Below, piece after piece: positions 16,254 through 25,167 of a stretch of 35,968 nucleotides of DNA. Both the position numbers and the translations under genes were made by a program. This DNA comes from Deltaproteobacteria bacterium. GTDB lineage: Bacteria > Desulfobacterota > Dissulfuribacteria > Dissulfuribacterales > QOAL01. A model generated the notes under the pieces. It had not been told where the DNA came from and made no database searches. It saw only the letters and a program-made list of their open reading frames with translations. Position 1 is the first letter of the stretch. Each line of letters opens with the position of its first letter. The DNA lies in the NCBI GenBank assembly GCA_024275145.1, contig JAJRZR010000012.1:1-35968 (forward strand), written 5' to 3'.

Positions 16254-17468
16254 ATGAATAGTGGTGATACGGCATTTATGCTTGTGGCTACGGCGTTGGT
16301 CATGTTGATGACCCCCGGGCTGGCCCTGTTTTATGGCGGGCTGGTACGTTCCAAGAATGTCCTTGCCACCATAATGCAAAGCTTTATATGTCTTGGAATT
16401 GTTTCTATAATATGGGTATTATACGGATATTCCCTTGCCTTTGGCCCTGACATAAACGGATTCATAGGCAATCTGGACTGGGTATTCCTGAATGGTGTGG
16501 GGACCCAAATCGGCCCGTATTCCAAGACGATACCGGACTTCCTGTTTTGTGCCTTTCAGCTGATGTTTGCGATCATCACCCCGGCACTCATAACCGGGGC
16601 CTTTGCAGAAAGGATGAAGTTCAGCGCCTTTCTGATCTTCACCGTACTATGGTGCACCCTGGTATATCTGCCTGTGTGTCACTGGGTCTGGGGTGGAGGC
16701 TGGTTGGGAAAGCTCGGTGCCCTGGATTTTGCTGGCGGCACCGTCATTCACATAAATTCAGGGGTCGCGGCACTGGCTGCTGCCCTGGTAATTGGCAAGA
16801 GAAAGGGGTGGGGGCGCGAGGCACTTCACCCCCATAATCTCCCGATGACCATACTCGGTGCCGGAATTCTGTGGTTCGGATGGTTTGGCTTCAATGCAGG
16901 AAGTGCCCTTTCGGCAGGTCAGACCGCGGTCCTGGCCTTCTTTACTACCCAGGTTGCCACCGGGGCCGCTGCACTATCCTGGGTCATGGCCGAGTGGATA
17001 TTCCAAGGCAAGCCGACCACGCTAGGGGCTGCATCGGGGGCCTTGGCAGGGCTCGTGGCGATTACCCCTGCTGCAGGTTTCGTAAGTCCCTTGTCCGCTA
17101 TCATCATAGGCCTGGTAGCAGGCACGCTTTGTTATGTGGCCGTACTTCTGAAGCCCAAATTTGGCTATGACGATGCCTTGGACGTGGTGGGAGTCCATGG
17201 AATAGGCGGTTTGTGGGGGGCCTTGGCTACAGGCCTTTTTGCCTCTACCGCAGTAAACCCTGATGGGGCGGATGGCCTGTTTTTTGGGAATCCCCATCAA
17301 TTTGTAATCCAGGCCATAGGCGCAGGGGCCGCCATCGCCTATTCCTTCATCCTGACGATGGCCATCCTTAAAATTACCGACACCGTTGTCGGGCTACGTG
17401 TACCACTGGAAGAAGAAGTTCAGGGCCTGGATCTTACCGAACATGGAGAAACCGGTTATACTCTCTAA
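16254..17468 (+). CDS. amt: Ammonium transporter, Amt family (second plus-strand copy)
   Basis: The 404-residue protein starts [20 protein letters not shown] without a signal peptide and has the Amt pattern of about 11 membrane segments. [24 protein letters not shown] and [12 protein letters not shown] are present. Pore histidines are His166 ([10 protein letters not shown]) and His315 ([11 protein letters not shown]), 149 residues apart as in E. coli AmtB. The tail [14 protein letters not shown] is the PII-binding segment. GGAGGA lies before the ATG. The PII gene glnB follows after 100 bases, so this copy probably pairs with that PII. Confidence 0.96.
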   Translation: MNSGDTAFMLVATALVMLMTPGLALFYGGLVRSKNVLATIMQSFICLGIVSIIWVLYGYSLAFGPDINGFIGNLDWVFLNGVGTQIGPYSKTIPDFLFCAFQLMFAIITPALITGAFAERMKFSAFLIFTVLWCTLVYLPVCHWVWGGGWLGKLGALDFAGGTVIHINSGVAALAAALVIGKRKGWGREALHPHNLPMTILGAGILWFGWFGFNAGSALSAGQTAVLAFFTTQVATGAAALSWVMAEWIFQGKPTTLGAASGALAGLVAITPAAGFVSPLSAIIIGLVAGTLCYVAVLLKPKFGYDDALDVVGVHGIGGLWGALATGLFASTAVNPDGADGLFFGNPHQFVIQAIGAGAAIAYSFILTMAILKITDTVVGLRVPLEEEVQGLDLTEHGETGYTL

Positions 17469-17532
17469 GGTGTCTTCGTCTTAGCAGAAACCAAATTTCT
17501 CTTTCGCCACTCCATGTGCACGCTCGACGTAG

Positions 17533-17907
<375 letters not shown>

Positions 17908-18070
17908 CCCGGCACCCAATCCAGGCCAGGCATGATCACGGCCCGCGTATTTTCGGCAATACCCTACTGCCTCTCTGGACGCTATGAAGAAGACACGGCC
18001 ATCGATAGAGACTCTATCCTTTAGGTAAGCAGTGGGGCGATCTGGATTCGCCACTGAATCTTTTTCTTTA

Positions 18071-18211
18071 GGATACCTCTAAAAATCAGGAACTTCGTTC
18101 AAGGGCAAAGTGCACGTGAAAAATGATCGCGGGCATCTTGTTGATATTTCGAGTACTATTTTTCAAGTGCAATATACCCATTGGGTAAGAGAATAATTTT
18201 TAGAGGTCCCC
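18071..18211 (+). repeat. R2 repeat, copy 1 (about 141 bp)
   Basis: The ends GGATACCTCTAAAAAT (18071-18086) and ATTTTTAGAGGTCCCC (18196-18211) are inverted repeats with a 12-base perfect core. An inner pair, TGCACGTGAAAAAT and ATTTTTCAAGTGCA, nests inside, so the whole can fold on itself. TTTA occurs on both sides and could be a target duplication. About 80 bases of its right half (GCATCTTGTTGATATTTCGAG onward) match copy 2 at 22677-22860 in reverse orientation. It fills much of the 332-base glnB-glnD gap and ends 29 bases before glnD. Confidence 0.7.
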
Positions 18212-18239
18212 TTTAAAAAAGTATTGCAAAGTTGATTAA

Positions 18240-20819
18240 TTGACACAGACACAGCTAATTACACAATCAATAAGTGAGGAATTAATAAAACGGCTTTCTC
18301 CCAGGCAGGCGCTTTCTGCCCTGTGGCAGGAGGGCCTGGCAGGCCGCCAGTTATTGAAAGAGCATTCCTCGCTTATTGATAAATTCATCAAAGACCTGTT
18401 CTTGTCCCTGCCCGAAACGGGCAGGAACAGTGTGGCACTGGTGGCACTAGGCGGTTACGGAAGGCAGGAACTGTTTCCATATTCCGATATAGACCTCCTT
18501 TTATTGTATCATCAGGAAGCCGAAGGTGAGATAGAGTCGCTTGCTGAAAAATTGTTTTATCCACTGTGGGACGCCGGCCTTGACGTTGGACATGGCGTAA
18601 GGACCCTGGACGCCTGCCTGGAGGATGCGAAGAGGGATTTCTTCTTCCAGGTTGCCTTGTTGGATGCCAGGTTAATCTGTGGTAACAAGGGGCTTTTTTC
18701 GTCGCTTCTGGAGAGATCCATGGAGAGGTTCGTCCATGGCCAGAGAAAGGCCTTTACAGAGAACATGATGGCACACAGGAACCAGCGGCACATCAGGTTC
18801 GGCGACCATACCTACCTGCTTGAGCCCAACATCAAGGAAAGTCGTGGTGGGCTCAGGGACTATCAGGCAATCCTCTGGACATCAAAGGTCATGTTTGGTC
18901 TTGAAGGCCTGGAGGCATTGTCGGATGCAGGCATGCTCACGGGGACAGAGGCCAGAGTCCTTGAAGAATCCCACGACTGCCTGATCAGGATCCGCAATAA
19001 ATTACACTACGTAAGCAGAAGAAAGAACGACCGTCTCTATTTCGAATATCAGCAGGAAATAGCAAAGGCACTAGGCCATCACAACCTTGGTGGGCTCCTT
19101 GGTGTGGAACACTTTATGGGGCATGTGCACAAGTGCATGCACGATATTGCCACCACCTCCGACCTGTTTTTTGAACACGTCCAGGAGGTGCTTGGCCTGA
19201 GAAGGCCCACCATAGACGACCGCATACTTGAACCCGGTATAGAATTGCTAGGGGGCAAGATCCACCTGACGGATAGGGAACTCATTAAACGTAAGCCCGA
19301 TATCCTGATGAAGATATTTCTTCACGCTGCGAGGCAGGGGTGTCCGGTACACTATCTCAGCCGCAGAATTATAAGCGAAGCGGCTACGGGCCTAAGCAAA
19401 TCATTGAGAAGATCCAAACGGGCATCGAATGCATTCCTGGATATCCTCATGGAGGCCAAGAATCCGGAGCAGGTGCTGGATGAAATGCTCGAGACCGGTT
19501 TGCTCACTGCCTATCTTCCTGAATTTAAGAGAATCCTAGCCCTTGCGCAACACGATGTCTATCACGTCTACACCGTAGACCGCCATTCCATAGAGACAGT
19601 GGTGGAACTTCATAATCTCAGGGAAAAGGAACCCGCACGCTTTGATGCCCTGGAGTCCCCCAACCTCCTGTTTCTTGCAGCACTGTTACACGACATCGGC
19701 AAGGGGGAAGGCAGCGGACATGCAGAAAGGGGCGGCGAAATTGTCCTCAAGATCGCCAAGAGGATGGGGTTGACCGACAAAGATGCCTCCTGTCTGTCCT
19801 TCCTCGTTAGAAACCACCTCTTTTTGATAGATACTGCCATGCGCCGTGATCTCGAGGATGAGTCCCTCGTCATAAAATGCGCGAGGAAGATCAAGCATCA
19901 CGATACGCTTAACATGCTTTTCCTCCTGACAATAGCCGATTCCAAGGCTACAGGCCCTACCGTCTGGAACGATTGGAAGGCAGCCCTGTTACTGGAGCTT
20001 TATCAAAAGATAGACCACCTGCTGGATCAATCATACCTGGTGGACCCAGACAGAATCCAGGCAGTCGAGTGGATGAAGGAACAGGTGGCTAGCAGGCTTG
20101 GGCCTGAAGAATCAGAAAGGGTGCTTCCTTACCTTCCCGAGGACTATCTGCTGAGTTTCACGCCCGAGGCGATAATACAGCACCAGCAACTCAAGAAGCA
20201 GTTGAGCGTGAAAAACGTCCTGGTGTTGCCCGAATCAAAGGGGAATTATTGGTCGATCCTGATAATGGCCAGGGACAGAACAGGGCTTATGTCACGTATT
20301 TGCGGCACCCTGGCCCTACATAACCTGAATGTCCTTACTGCCAATATCTTTACCCTGAAGGATGGAATCGCTGTAGACGTATTGGATGTATACAGCACAG
20401 TCGATCTGGATTTCCATGAAAAAGACTGGGCAAAATTACAGAAGGATCTTGAGACGGCGATCGATTACAGACTGGGCTTGTCTCACAGGTTGGCCGAAAA
20501 ATTTTCAGGTATTTCATCAAAGGTAAACAAAACCGGGATACAGCATGGAACAAAAGTAATAGTAGACAACAAGGCCTCGGACTTTTATACACTTATCGAG
20601 GTTTGTGCAGAGGACACACCCTGTCTTTTATATAGCATAACGCGCACGCTGGCGGATTTTGGTATAAATATCTTTAAGGCAAGGATAGGAAAAAATGTGG
20701 ACCAGGCCCTTGATGTGTTCTATGTATTGGACAACTTGGGACAAAAAATCGAGGACAGACAGTTCGAACAAGAAATAAAAAGGGCCTTGGAGTTTGCAGC
20801 CACCGGATGCCTTATATGA
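18240..20819 (+). CDS. glnD: Bifunctional uridylyltransferase/uridylyl-removing enzyme GlnD
   Basis: GlnD senses glutamine and adds or removes UMP on Tyr51 of PII. The 859-residue protein has all four parts: nucleotidyltransferase motif GGYGRQELFPYSDIDLL (Gly71 to Asp85, with Asp83 and Asp85 as metal ligands), a central helical linker, an HD phosphohydrolase domain with LLHDIGKG (His484-Asp485), and two C-terminal ACT domains (about 680-750 and 785-859) for glutamine binding. Both catalytic sites look intact. The start is TTG at 18240 because no ATG or GTG fits earlier than the first domain; the ribosome site is weak, suggesting low expression. It stands between glnB and glnA. Confidence 0.96.
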   Translation: MTQTQLITQSISEELIKRLSPRQALSALWQEGLAGRQLLKEHSSLIDKFIKDLFLSLPETGRNSVALVALGGYGRQELFPYSDIDLLLLYHQEAEGEIESLAEKLFYPLWDAGLDVGHGVRTLDACLEDAKRDFFFQVALLDARLICGNKGLFSSLLERSMERFVHGQRKAFTENMMAHRNQRHIRFGDHTYLLEPNIKESRGGLRDYQAILWTSKVMFGLEGLEALSDAGMLTGTEARVLEESHDCLIRIRNKLHYVSRRKNDRLYFEYQQEIAKALGHHNLGGLLGVEHFMGHVHKCMHDIATTSDLFFEHVQEVLGLRRPTIDDRILEPGIELLGGKIHLTDRELIKRKPDILMKIFLHAARQGCPVHYLSRRIISEAATGLSKSLRRSKRASNAFLDILMEAKNPEQVLDEMLETGLLTAYLPEFKRILALAQHDVYHVYTVDRHSIETVVELHNLREKEPARFDALESPNLLFLAALLHDIGKGEGSGHAERGGEIVLKIAKRMGLTDKDASCLSFLVRNHLFLIDTAMRRDLEDESLVIKCARKIKHHDTLNMLFLLTIADSKATGPTVWNDWKAALLLELYQKIDHLLDQSYLVDPDRIQAVEWMKEQVASRLGPEESERVLPYLPEDYLLSFTPEAIIQHQQLKKQLSVKNVLVLPESKGNYWSILIMARDRTGLMSRICGTLALHNLNVLTANIFTLKDGIAVDVLDVYSTVDLDFHEKDWAKLQKDLETAIDYRLGLSHRLAEKFSGISSKVNKTGIQHGTKVIVDNKASDFYTLIEVCAEDTPCLLYSITRTLADFGINIFKARIGKNVDQALDVFYVLDNLGQKIEDRQFEQEIKRALEFAATGCLI

Positions 20820-20894
20820 CACGGGCACGGCGTACAGCCGTTTTACAGGACAAATCCGAATGATATCACCCGGTCCAGGTGACTGTCTTATTCT

Positions 20895-20919
20895 CCCCCT
20901 TTTCGAACACGAAAGGGGG
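20895..20919. terminator. Hairpin between glnD and glnA
   Basis: CCCCCTTTTCG-aaca-CGAAAGGGGG forms a 10-pair stem (one bulged T) about 75 bases after the glnD stop. It lacks a T-run and is followed by the palindrome CATCCGGATG. It may terminate glnD or be part of the glnA leader. Confidence 0.5.
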
Positions 20920-20960
20920 CTCATCCGGATGAAATTTAATTAAAAAAGGAGGAACATCTT

Positions 20961-22373
20961 ATGACCCCAAAGGACGTACTGGAAATGATCAAGGAAAAGG
21001 ATATCAAAGTGGTTGATCTCCGCTTTATGGATTATCCAGGCACATGGCAACACTTCACTGTACCGGTAAGCGAAGTAGACGAGGGTTGTTTTGAGGACGG
21101 TTTTGGATTTGACGGGTCCAGCATCCGCGGATGGCAGCCTATTCATGCAAGCGACATGCTTGTAGTACCAGACCCCAACACCGCTCTCGTAGATCCCTTC
21201 TTTGAAGAGCCCACCCTGGTATTGATAGGCAATATTATCGATCCACTCACGAAGGAACCCTACAGTAGGGATCCAAGGAATATCGCTCAAAAGGCCGAGG
21301 CCTACCTCAAAAGCACTGGCGTAGGCGATACTGCATTCTTTGGCCCTGAGGCGGAATTCTTCATATTTGATGACGTTCGCTTCGATAATGTCTCCAATGG
21401 ATGTTTCTATGAGGTCGACTCAGTTGAAGGCATCTGGAATACGGGAAGGGATGAATGCCCCAACCTCGGATATAAGCCCCGCCACAAGGAAGGCTATTTC
21501 CCAGTACCTCCCATGGACAAATTTCAGGACATGAGGACCCAGATGCTTCTCACCCTTGAATCCCTGGGGATCGAGGTCGAATGTCAGCACCACGAGGTGG
21601 CGACTGCCGGGCAGGCAGAAATAGATATGCGTTTCAAGCCCCTTCTTCAAATGAGCGATCAGCTTATGTGGTTCAAATATGTACTGAAAAACGTTGCTTA
21701 TCAACACGGGCGCACGGTTACATTCATGCCCAAGCCACTCTATGGTGACAATGGAACCGGTATGCATACCCATATAAGTATATGGAAAGATGGACAGCCG
21801 ACCTTTGCAGGGGATAAATACGCAGGGCTTTCAGAAAATGCGATGTATGCTATTGGTGGAATACTCAAGCATTGCAGGGCGCTCTGTGCCTTTACCAATC
21901 CATCTACCAACTCCTATAAACGCCTCGTACCGGGTTTTGAAGCACCTGTGAACCTTGCCTATTCCAGCCGTAACCGCAGTGCCTCTGTTCGTATCCCGAT
22001 GTATTCACAATCACCAAAGGCAAAGAGACTGGAATTCAGGACCCCTGATCCGACATGTAATGGTTACCTAGCTTTTTCAGCAATGCTCATGGCTGTGCTC
22101 GATGGAATAGAAAACAAGATCGATCCAGGTGAGCCTATGGACAAGAACATATATGATCTCCCACCAGAGGAATTGGCAAATATTCCCTCTGCACCAGGTT
22201 CCCTGGAAGAGGCCCTTGAGGCACTAAAGGAGGATCATGAATTTCTCTTGAAGGGGGATGTCTTCACCCAGGATGCCATTGACATGTGGATTGATTACAA
22301 GACAGAAAACGAGGTAAATGCCGTCAAACTTCGTCCACATCCCTACGAGTTCTTCTTATACTATGATATCTAA
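20961..22373 (+). CDS. glnA: Type I glutamine synthetase
   Basis: GlnA makes glutamine from glutamate, ammonium and ATP as a dodecamer. The 470-residue length is that of the GSI-beta form. Motifs seen: [11 protein letters not shown] (N-terminal beta-grasp), [12 protein letters not shown] with the metal Glu residues, [28 protein letters not shown] and RIP in the substrate site, and Tyr398 in NIYDLPPEE, equivalent to the adenylylated Tyr397 of enteric GSI. The adenylyltransferase glnE is not in the window. AAGGAGG lies eight bases before the ATG. An excellent terminator follows. It closes the nitrogen cluster. Confidence 0.98.
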   Translation: MTPKDVLEMIKEKDIKVVDLRFMDYPGTWQHFTVPVSEVDEGCFEDGFGFDGSSIRGWQPIHASDMLVVPDPNTALVDPFFEEPTLVLIGNIIDPLTKEPYSRDPRNIAQKAEAYLKSTGVGDTAFFGPEAEFFIFDDVRFDNVSNGCFYEVDSVEGIWNTGRDECPNLGYKPRHKEGYFPVPPMDKFQDMRTQMLLTLESLGIEVECQHHEVATAGQAEIDMRFKPLLQMSDQLMWFKYVLKNVAYQHGRTVTFMPKPLYGDNGTGMHTHISIWKDGQPTFAGDKYAGLSENAMYAIGGILKHCRALCAFTNPSTNSYKRLVPGFEAPVNLAYSSRNRSASVRIPMYSQSPKAKRLEFRTPDPTCNGYLAFSAMLMAVLDGIENKIDPGEPMDKNIYDLPPEELANIPSAPGSLEEALEALKEDHEFLLKGDVFTQDAIDMWIDYKTENEVNAVKLRPHPYEFFLYYDI

Positions 22374-22403
22374 CTAATCCTTTGCCTCTGTCATAAAAGA
22401 CAC

Positions 22404-22442
22404 AAAAAGGCCCTATCTACGTATCCTGGATAGGGCCTTTTT
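22404..22442 (+). terminator. Intrinsic terminator of glnA
   Basis: AAAAAGGCCCTATC pairs perfectly with GATAGGGCCTTTTT around an 11-base loop, ending in a T-run. It is about 30 bases after the glnA stop. The symmetrical A/T flanks would also work for minus-strand transcripts. The rest of the gap up to 22676 shows nothing recognisable. Confidence 0.95.
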
Positions 22443-22676
22443 ATTTGAACTGTAAGCGGTTTGACTAACAGCTACCCATTTAAGAAAGGATTTTTACTGT
22501 GAAATACATCCTGATCGTGGATTATATTTTCATGCAATGGTGGGTGGGAGCGTCTAAGGGGCATGGGTTGCATGGAGCATTCGGCGTGGGAGACCTGGAA
22601 CATATCCCAATGCCAGTGGCTATAGAACAAGTAATATTATTTATATAGTTTCGTTGCTAGGGAAAATTGTATAAAG

Positions 22677-22860
22677 AGAGGCTTCTAAAAAATTACTCCT
22701 TTGTCCAATGGCTTTATTTCATTCAAGAATAATTCGAATATCAATAAGATGTCTGTGATTAATTGTTCTGTGTACCTCGGCCTTGAATAAAATTGTCAAT
22801 TTTTACCACCCTGAAGGCGATCAAGCTGCCTGATGGGCACACATTATTTTAGAGGCCCCC
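22677..22860 (-). repeat. R2 repeat, copy 2 (about 184 bp)
   Basis: Read on the minus strand it begins GGGGGCCTCTAAAATAATG and ends TAATTTTTTAGAAGCCTC. The segment GACATCTTATTGATATTCGAATTATTCTTGAATGAAATA (in two parts, about 22705-22760) aligns with copy 1 over roughly 80 bases with scattered substitutions. Its left outer end lies inside the last codons of the response-regulator gene. No clear flanking duplication was found. Confidence 0.65.
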
Positions 22861-23240
22861 AGTCTTTCCTGAAGGTTGTTGAGAAAGGACTTTACGAGAA
22901 ATGAAAACTCCTCCAGTTTAAAGGGCTTGGCCAGGTAGGCATCCGCTCCCAGGGCCCTGGCAAGGCGTTCATTATCCGGATAGCCCGATATGAGTATGCA
23001 AATTTTTTGTGGAAAGGTCTGCCTGATCTTTCTCAAGAGATCCAATCCACTCATACCGGGCATATTCACATCGGTTATGATGATGTCAATGTTATTCTGT
23101 TTCACTTTCAAGGCCTGCCAAGCAGAGACGGCATCATTAAAGGATATAACTTCATCATGCACGTAGGATTCCAGGAACTCGACCAGGAACTCTTTCAATG
23201 CACAATCGTCTTCTACCACTGCTATTTTAACAGATACCAC
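22821..23240 (-). CDS. Stand-alone response-regulator receiver (CheY-like)
   Basis: The 139-residue protein is a single receiver domain: acidic pocket VVEDD (Glu10-Asp12), phospho-acceptor Asp57 in ITDVNMPGMSGLD, Ser85 in LISGYP and Lys105 in YLAKPF. No output domain follows, so it would act by protein contact. No kinase gene is adjacent. The start is GTG at 23240 behind a GGAGGAGG ribosome site. The domain is complete by about residue 126; the last 12 residues (GASKIMCAHQAA) are encoded by the end of R2 copy 2, so the native C-terminus has probably been replaced. Confidence 0.9.
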   Translation of the reverse strand: MVSVKIAVVEDDCALKEFLVEFLESYVHDEVISFNDAVSAWQALKVKQNNIDIIITDVNMPGMSGLDLLRKIRQTFPQKICILISGYPDNERLARALGADAYLAKPFKLEEFSFLVKSFLNNLQERLGASKIMCAHQAA

Positions 23241-24366
23241 AACCTCCTCCTATCATCCTTCCGAAACAGACAAAAAGGTGTGAATACGCCGTCCTTTCTC
23301 TTTAATTTTATACAGGCTCTTATATACTATTGTTACACTAAAATATCTTCCAAGGCAAGGCCTTTAACTGTTTGGTAATTTTGCCAATTTAGAAATCCCC
23401 GTATCTACGCAGCACTGTGCCTCGTACCCTTTAAAGGGCAAATTCCTTCCCCTTCTAGGGCCCTTGTAAAGCAACTATTTTGTGGGAGTCCAAGGCCCCC
23501 AAGTAAACAAAAAACCGACATGTCCTTGGCATACACCATTCTCTTCCGCGAACAAGCGATACAATTTATAGGACAAGAGAGAAATTTCAAGGGATCTTTT
23601 TAGGCATCTTGCATATAATCCCAAATTATGCACTTCAAATGCCGAACAAAAATATTGTTCCTTAAATTTCAAGATGTTATAAGCAAGAAACCGTTTTCGT
23701 TTTTTCACCTAAAAGGTGCAAGCAAAATGCAATGAAGTTGTTCGGCATTTGAAGTCGCAAGGGGCTCGAAATTTTACCGAATCTGCTGCGTTATCAGGGA
23801 CTGAAATACCTAAGTAGATGCCTTGCATCTCCGGCAAACTTTCGAGCTGCATAATCTGGGATAATACTTTAAATTGAGAAATGCTTAATTTTCAGGGTTG
23901 GAATTGTAAGGAAAACTGCCAAGGCCTGGGCAGAGATTGCAGAGGCGAACATTCCAATAGGTTTTCTACTGGCCTTTTTGGAAACCCTGTCAAAAAAAAT
24001 GCAGATAAGGAAAAAGGGTTGTTAATGATACTGGATTTATCTGCTATCTGCAGAGGATATCAACCCCGGATGTAATTGGAAATCATCCCATGAAAGGCGG
24101 CCTCTTTGAAACCTTTGTCTTCATGGAGATTTTAGAAAATTTGCAGATGCTGCCCCGACCTTTTATACTATTCAAGGAGTTCAGCACGTAATCAATGGCA
24201 GAGGGCCTATCTTAGCCGGAAATGATATCTTCTGCCAGCGTGGCTCTTTACACAGATAACTGTTTTTTAAGCACAGAGGGCGCCGAAAGGAACATAAGCG
24301 TAAAAGACGGTGGTAGAACCATGCCCCGTCTTTCAACAAGTTTGTTTAAAAATTATTTTAACTTTT
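23241..24366. other. 1.1-kb stretch without a recognisable gene
   Basis: R1 copy B occupies 23620-23860. Several short open frames exist on both strands, but those inside the repeat are by-products of it and the rest lack ribosome sites or protein-like composition. No tRNA, rRNA or riboswitch pattern was recognised. It may be a decayed gene region. Confidence 0.5.
23620..23860 (-). repeat. R1 MITE-like repeat, copy B (241 bp)
   Basis: The ends CCCAAATTATGCA and TGCATAATCTGGG are inverted repeats (12 of 13), and ATAAT flanks both sides (23615-23619 and 23861-23865). The internal 17-base arms are at 23633-23649 and 23738-23754. It matches copy A in the opposite orientation, differing mainly in a short internal segment (around 23795-23825) and a few point changes. 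Confidence 0.88.
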
Positions 24367-24663
24367 TCAGTGAGATTTATCTCCCACTGTGATGAGTGGC
24401 CGCAATTTTTCGAACTTCTTATCCCCGATTCCCTTTACGTTGATAAGTTCATCAACTGATTTGAAGGAATGCATTTTCCTGTATTCCACGATGGCCTTGG
24501 CGGTCTTGGGACCAATCTTGGGAAGGGCCTGCAGCTCTTCCATAGTGGCAGTATTTATATCGACCTTTTCGGCAGATATGGCAGGTATTGTAAACGAAAC
24601 AGCCGCTATTGCCAGGACTAGAATCAAGCAGGTTTCAAGATGCCTCTGGATTTTCACCAACAT
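24367..24663 (-). CDS. ComEA-like helix-hairpin-helix DNA-binding protein
   Basis: ComEA-type proteins bind incoming double-stranded DNA in the periplasm during natural uptake; short forms are common in Gram-negatives. This 98-residue protein has a signal/anchor segment (LILVLAIAAVSFTIPAISA) and then the HhH pair VDINTATMEELQALPKIGP and FKSVDELINVKGIGDKKFEKL. I start at ATG 24663 because AAGGAGG is seven bases upstream; a GTG at 24669 abuts the ribosome site. No other competence gene is nearby, although type II secretion/pseudopilin genes lie 4 kb away. DNA uptake is a family-based inference. Confidence 0.9.
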   Translation of the reverse strand: MLVKIQRHLETCLILVLAIAAVSFTIPAISAEKVDINTATMEELQALPKIGPKTAKAIVEYRKMHSFKSVDELINVKGIGDKKFEKLRPLITVGDKSH

Positions 24664-24794
24664 TACCACACCTCCTTTAGGATATTTCTATTCCTTTTCG
24701 GAAAATGGCAGTTGGAACTTTAATTTTGTGTCCTTGGGTGGGGCAATTTCAGGTCGCATCAAGTGGGCATTTTACGATTGCCATTTACAAGAGG

Positions 24795-24824
24795 GGGTGA
24801 GGTGAAGGCTTCTTCACCTCACCC
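24795..24824 (-). terminator. Hairpin ending the hcp operon
   Basis: GGGTGAGGTGAAG and CTTCACCTCACCC form a perfect 13-base stem with a four-base loop, 50 bases beyond the stop of the zinc-ribbon gene. There is no T-run on the minus strand, so it may protect RNA ends or aid factor-dependent termination. Confidence 0.65.
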
Positions 24825-24874
24825 TGTTAGATCATGACGGATCAGGGTGAATTGTGAAAGGCTCCCGATCCGAA

Positions 24875-25147
24875 TCAAGGTTCAGCTTCTTTAGGATCTT
24901 TCGTCACGGACTCCTGGCGTTTGTCCCAAAGTTCCTTGGGCAGACTGCCGATACATTCCTTTGCATAGGGACAATGGGCAGCACAGCCGAAATCCACCCT
25001 GGGATTGTGGATCTTGCGTCCGCATTTTTTGCAAGTCCGCCATATATCATCCTTAAAGAACTCTACGGTAGAGTCACACCCAGGACATTTCAGTTCAAAG
25101 ATGGCCTCTGGATTCCAGTAGCGTGTATCCTGGCCAGGGCATTTCAT
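24875..25147 (-). CDS. Small cysteine-rich zinc-ribbon-like protein
   Basis: This 90-residue protein has no catalytic signature but ten-odd conserved-looking metal ligands: Cys3, the pairs Cys21/Cys24 and Cys39/Cys42 (a zinc-ribbon pattern), then Cys55-x3-Cys59-x5-Cys65 (FGCAAHCPYAKEC), which could hold a second metal or an Fe-S cluster. It begins MKCPGQDTRYW. It lies 20 bases after hcp and ahead of a hairpin, so it is the last gene of that operon; GAGGGG precedes the ATG. A small electron or metal carrier for the Hcp system is an inference. I recall similar proteins in sulfate reducers without an assigned function. Confidence 0.75.
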   Translation of the reverse strand: MKCPGQDTRYWNPEAIFELKCPGCDSTVEFFKDDIWRTCKKCGRKIHNPRVDFGCAAHCPYAKECIGSLPKELWDKRQESVTKDPKEAEP

Positions 25148-25167
25148 GGTTTTGTGTCCCCTCTTGT

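Noticed and set aside
23475-23708. A 77-codon minus-strand open frame overlapping R1 copy B
   Set aside because: Its coding sequence is largely the repeat itself, and the same bases in copy A do not keep it as a gene; no ribosome site or protein family is seen.
23881-24075. A 64-codon plus-strand frame in the long gap
   Set aside because: No ribosome site, no recognisable domain and composition unlike the neighbouring proteins.
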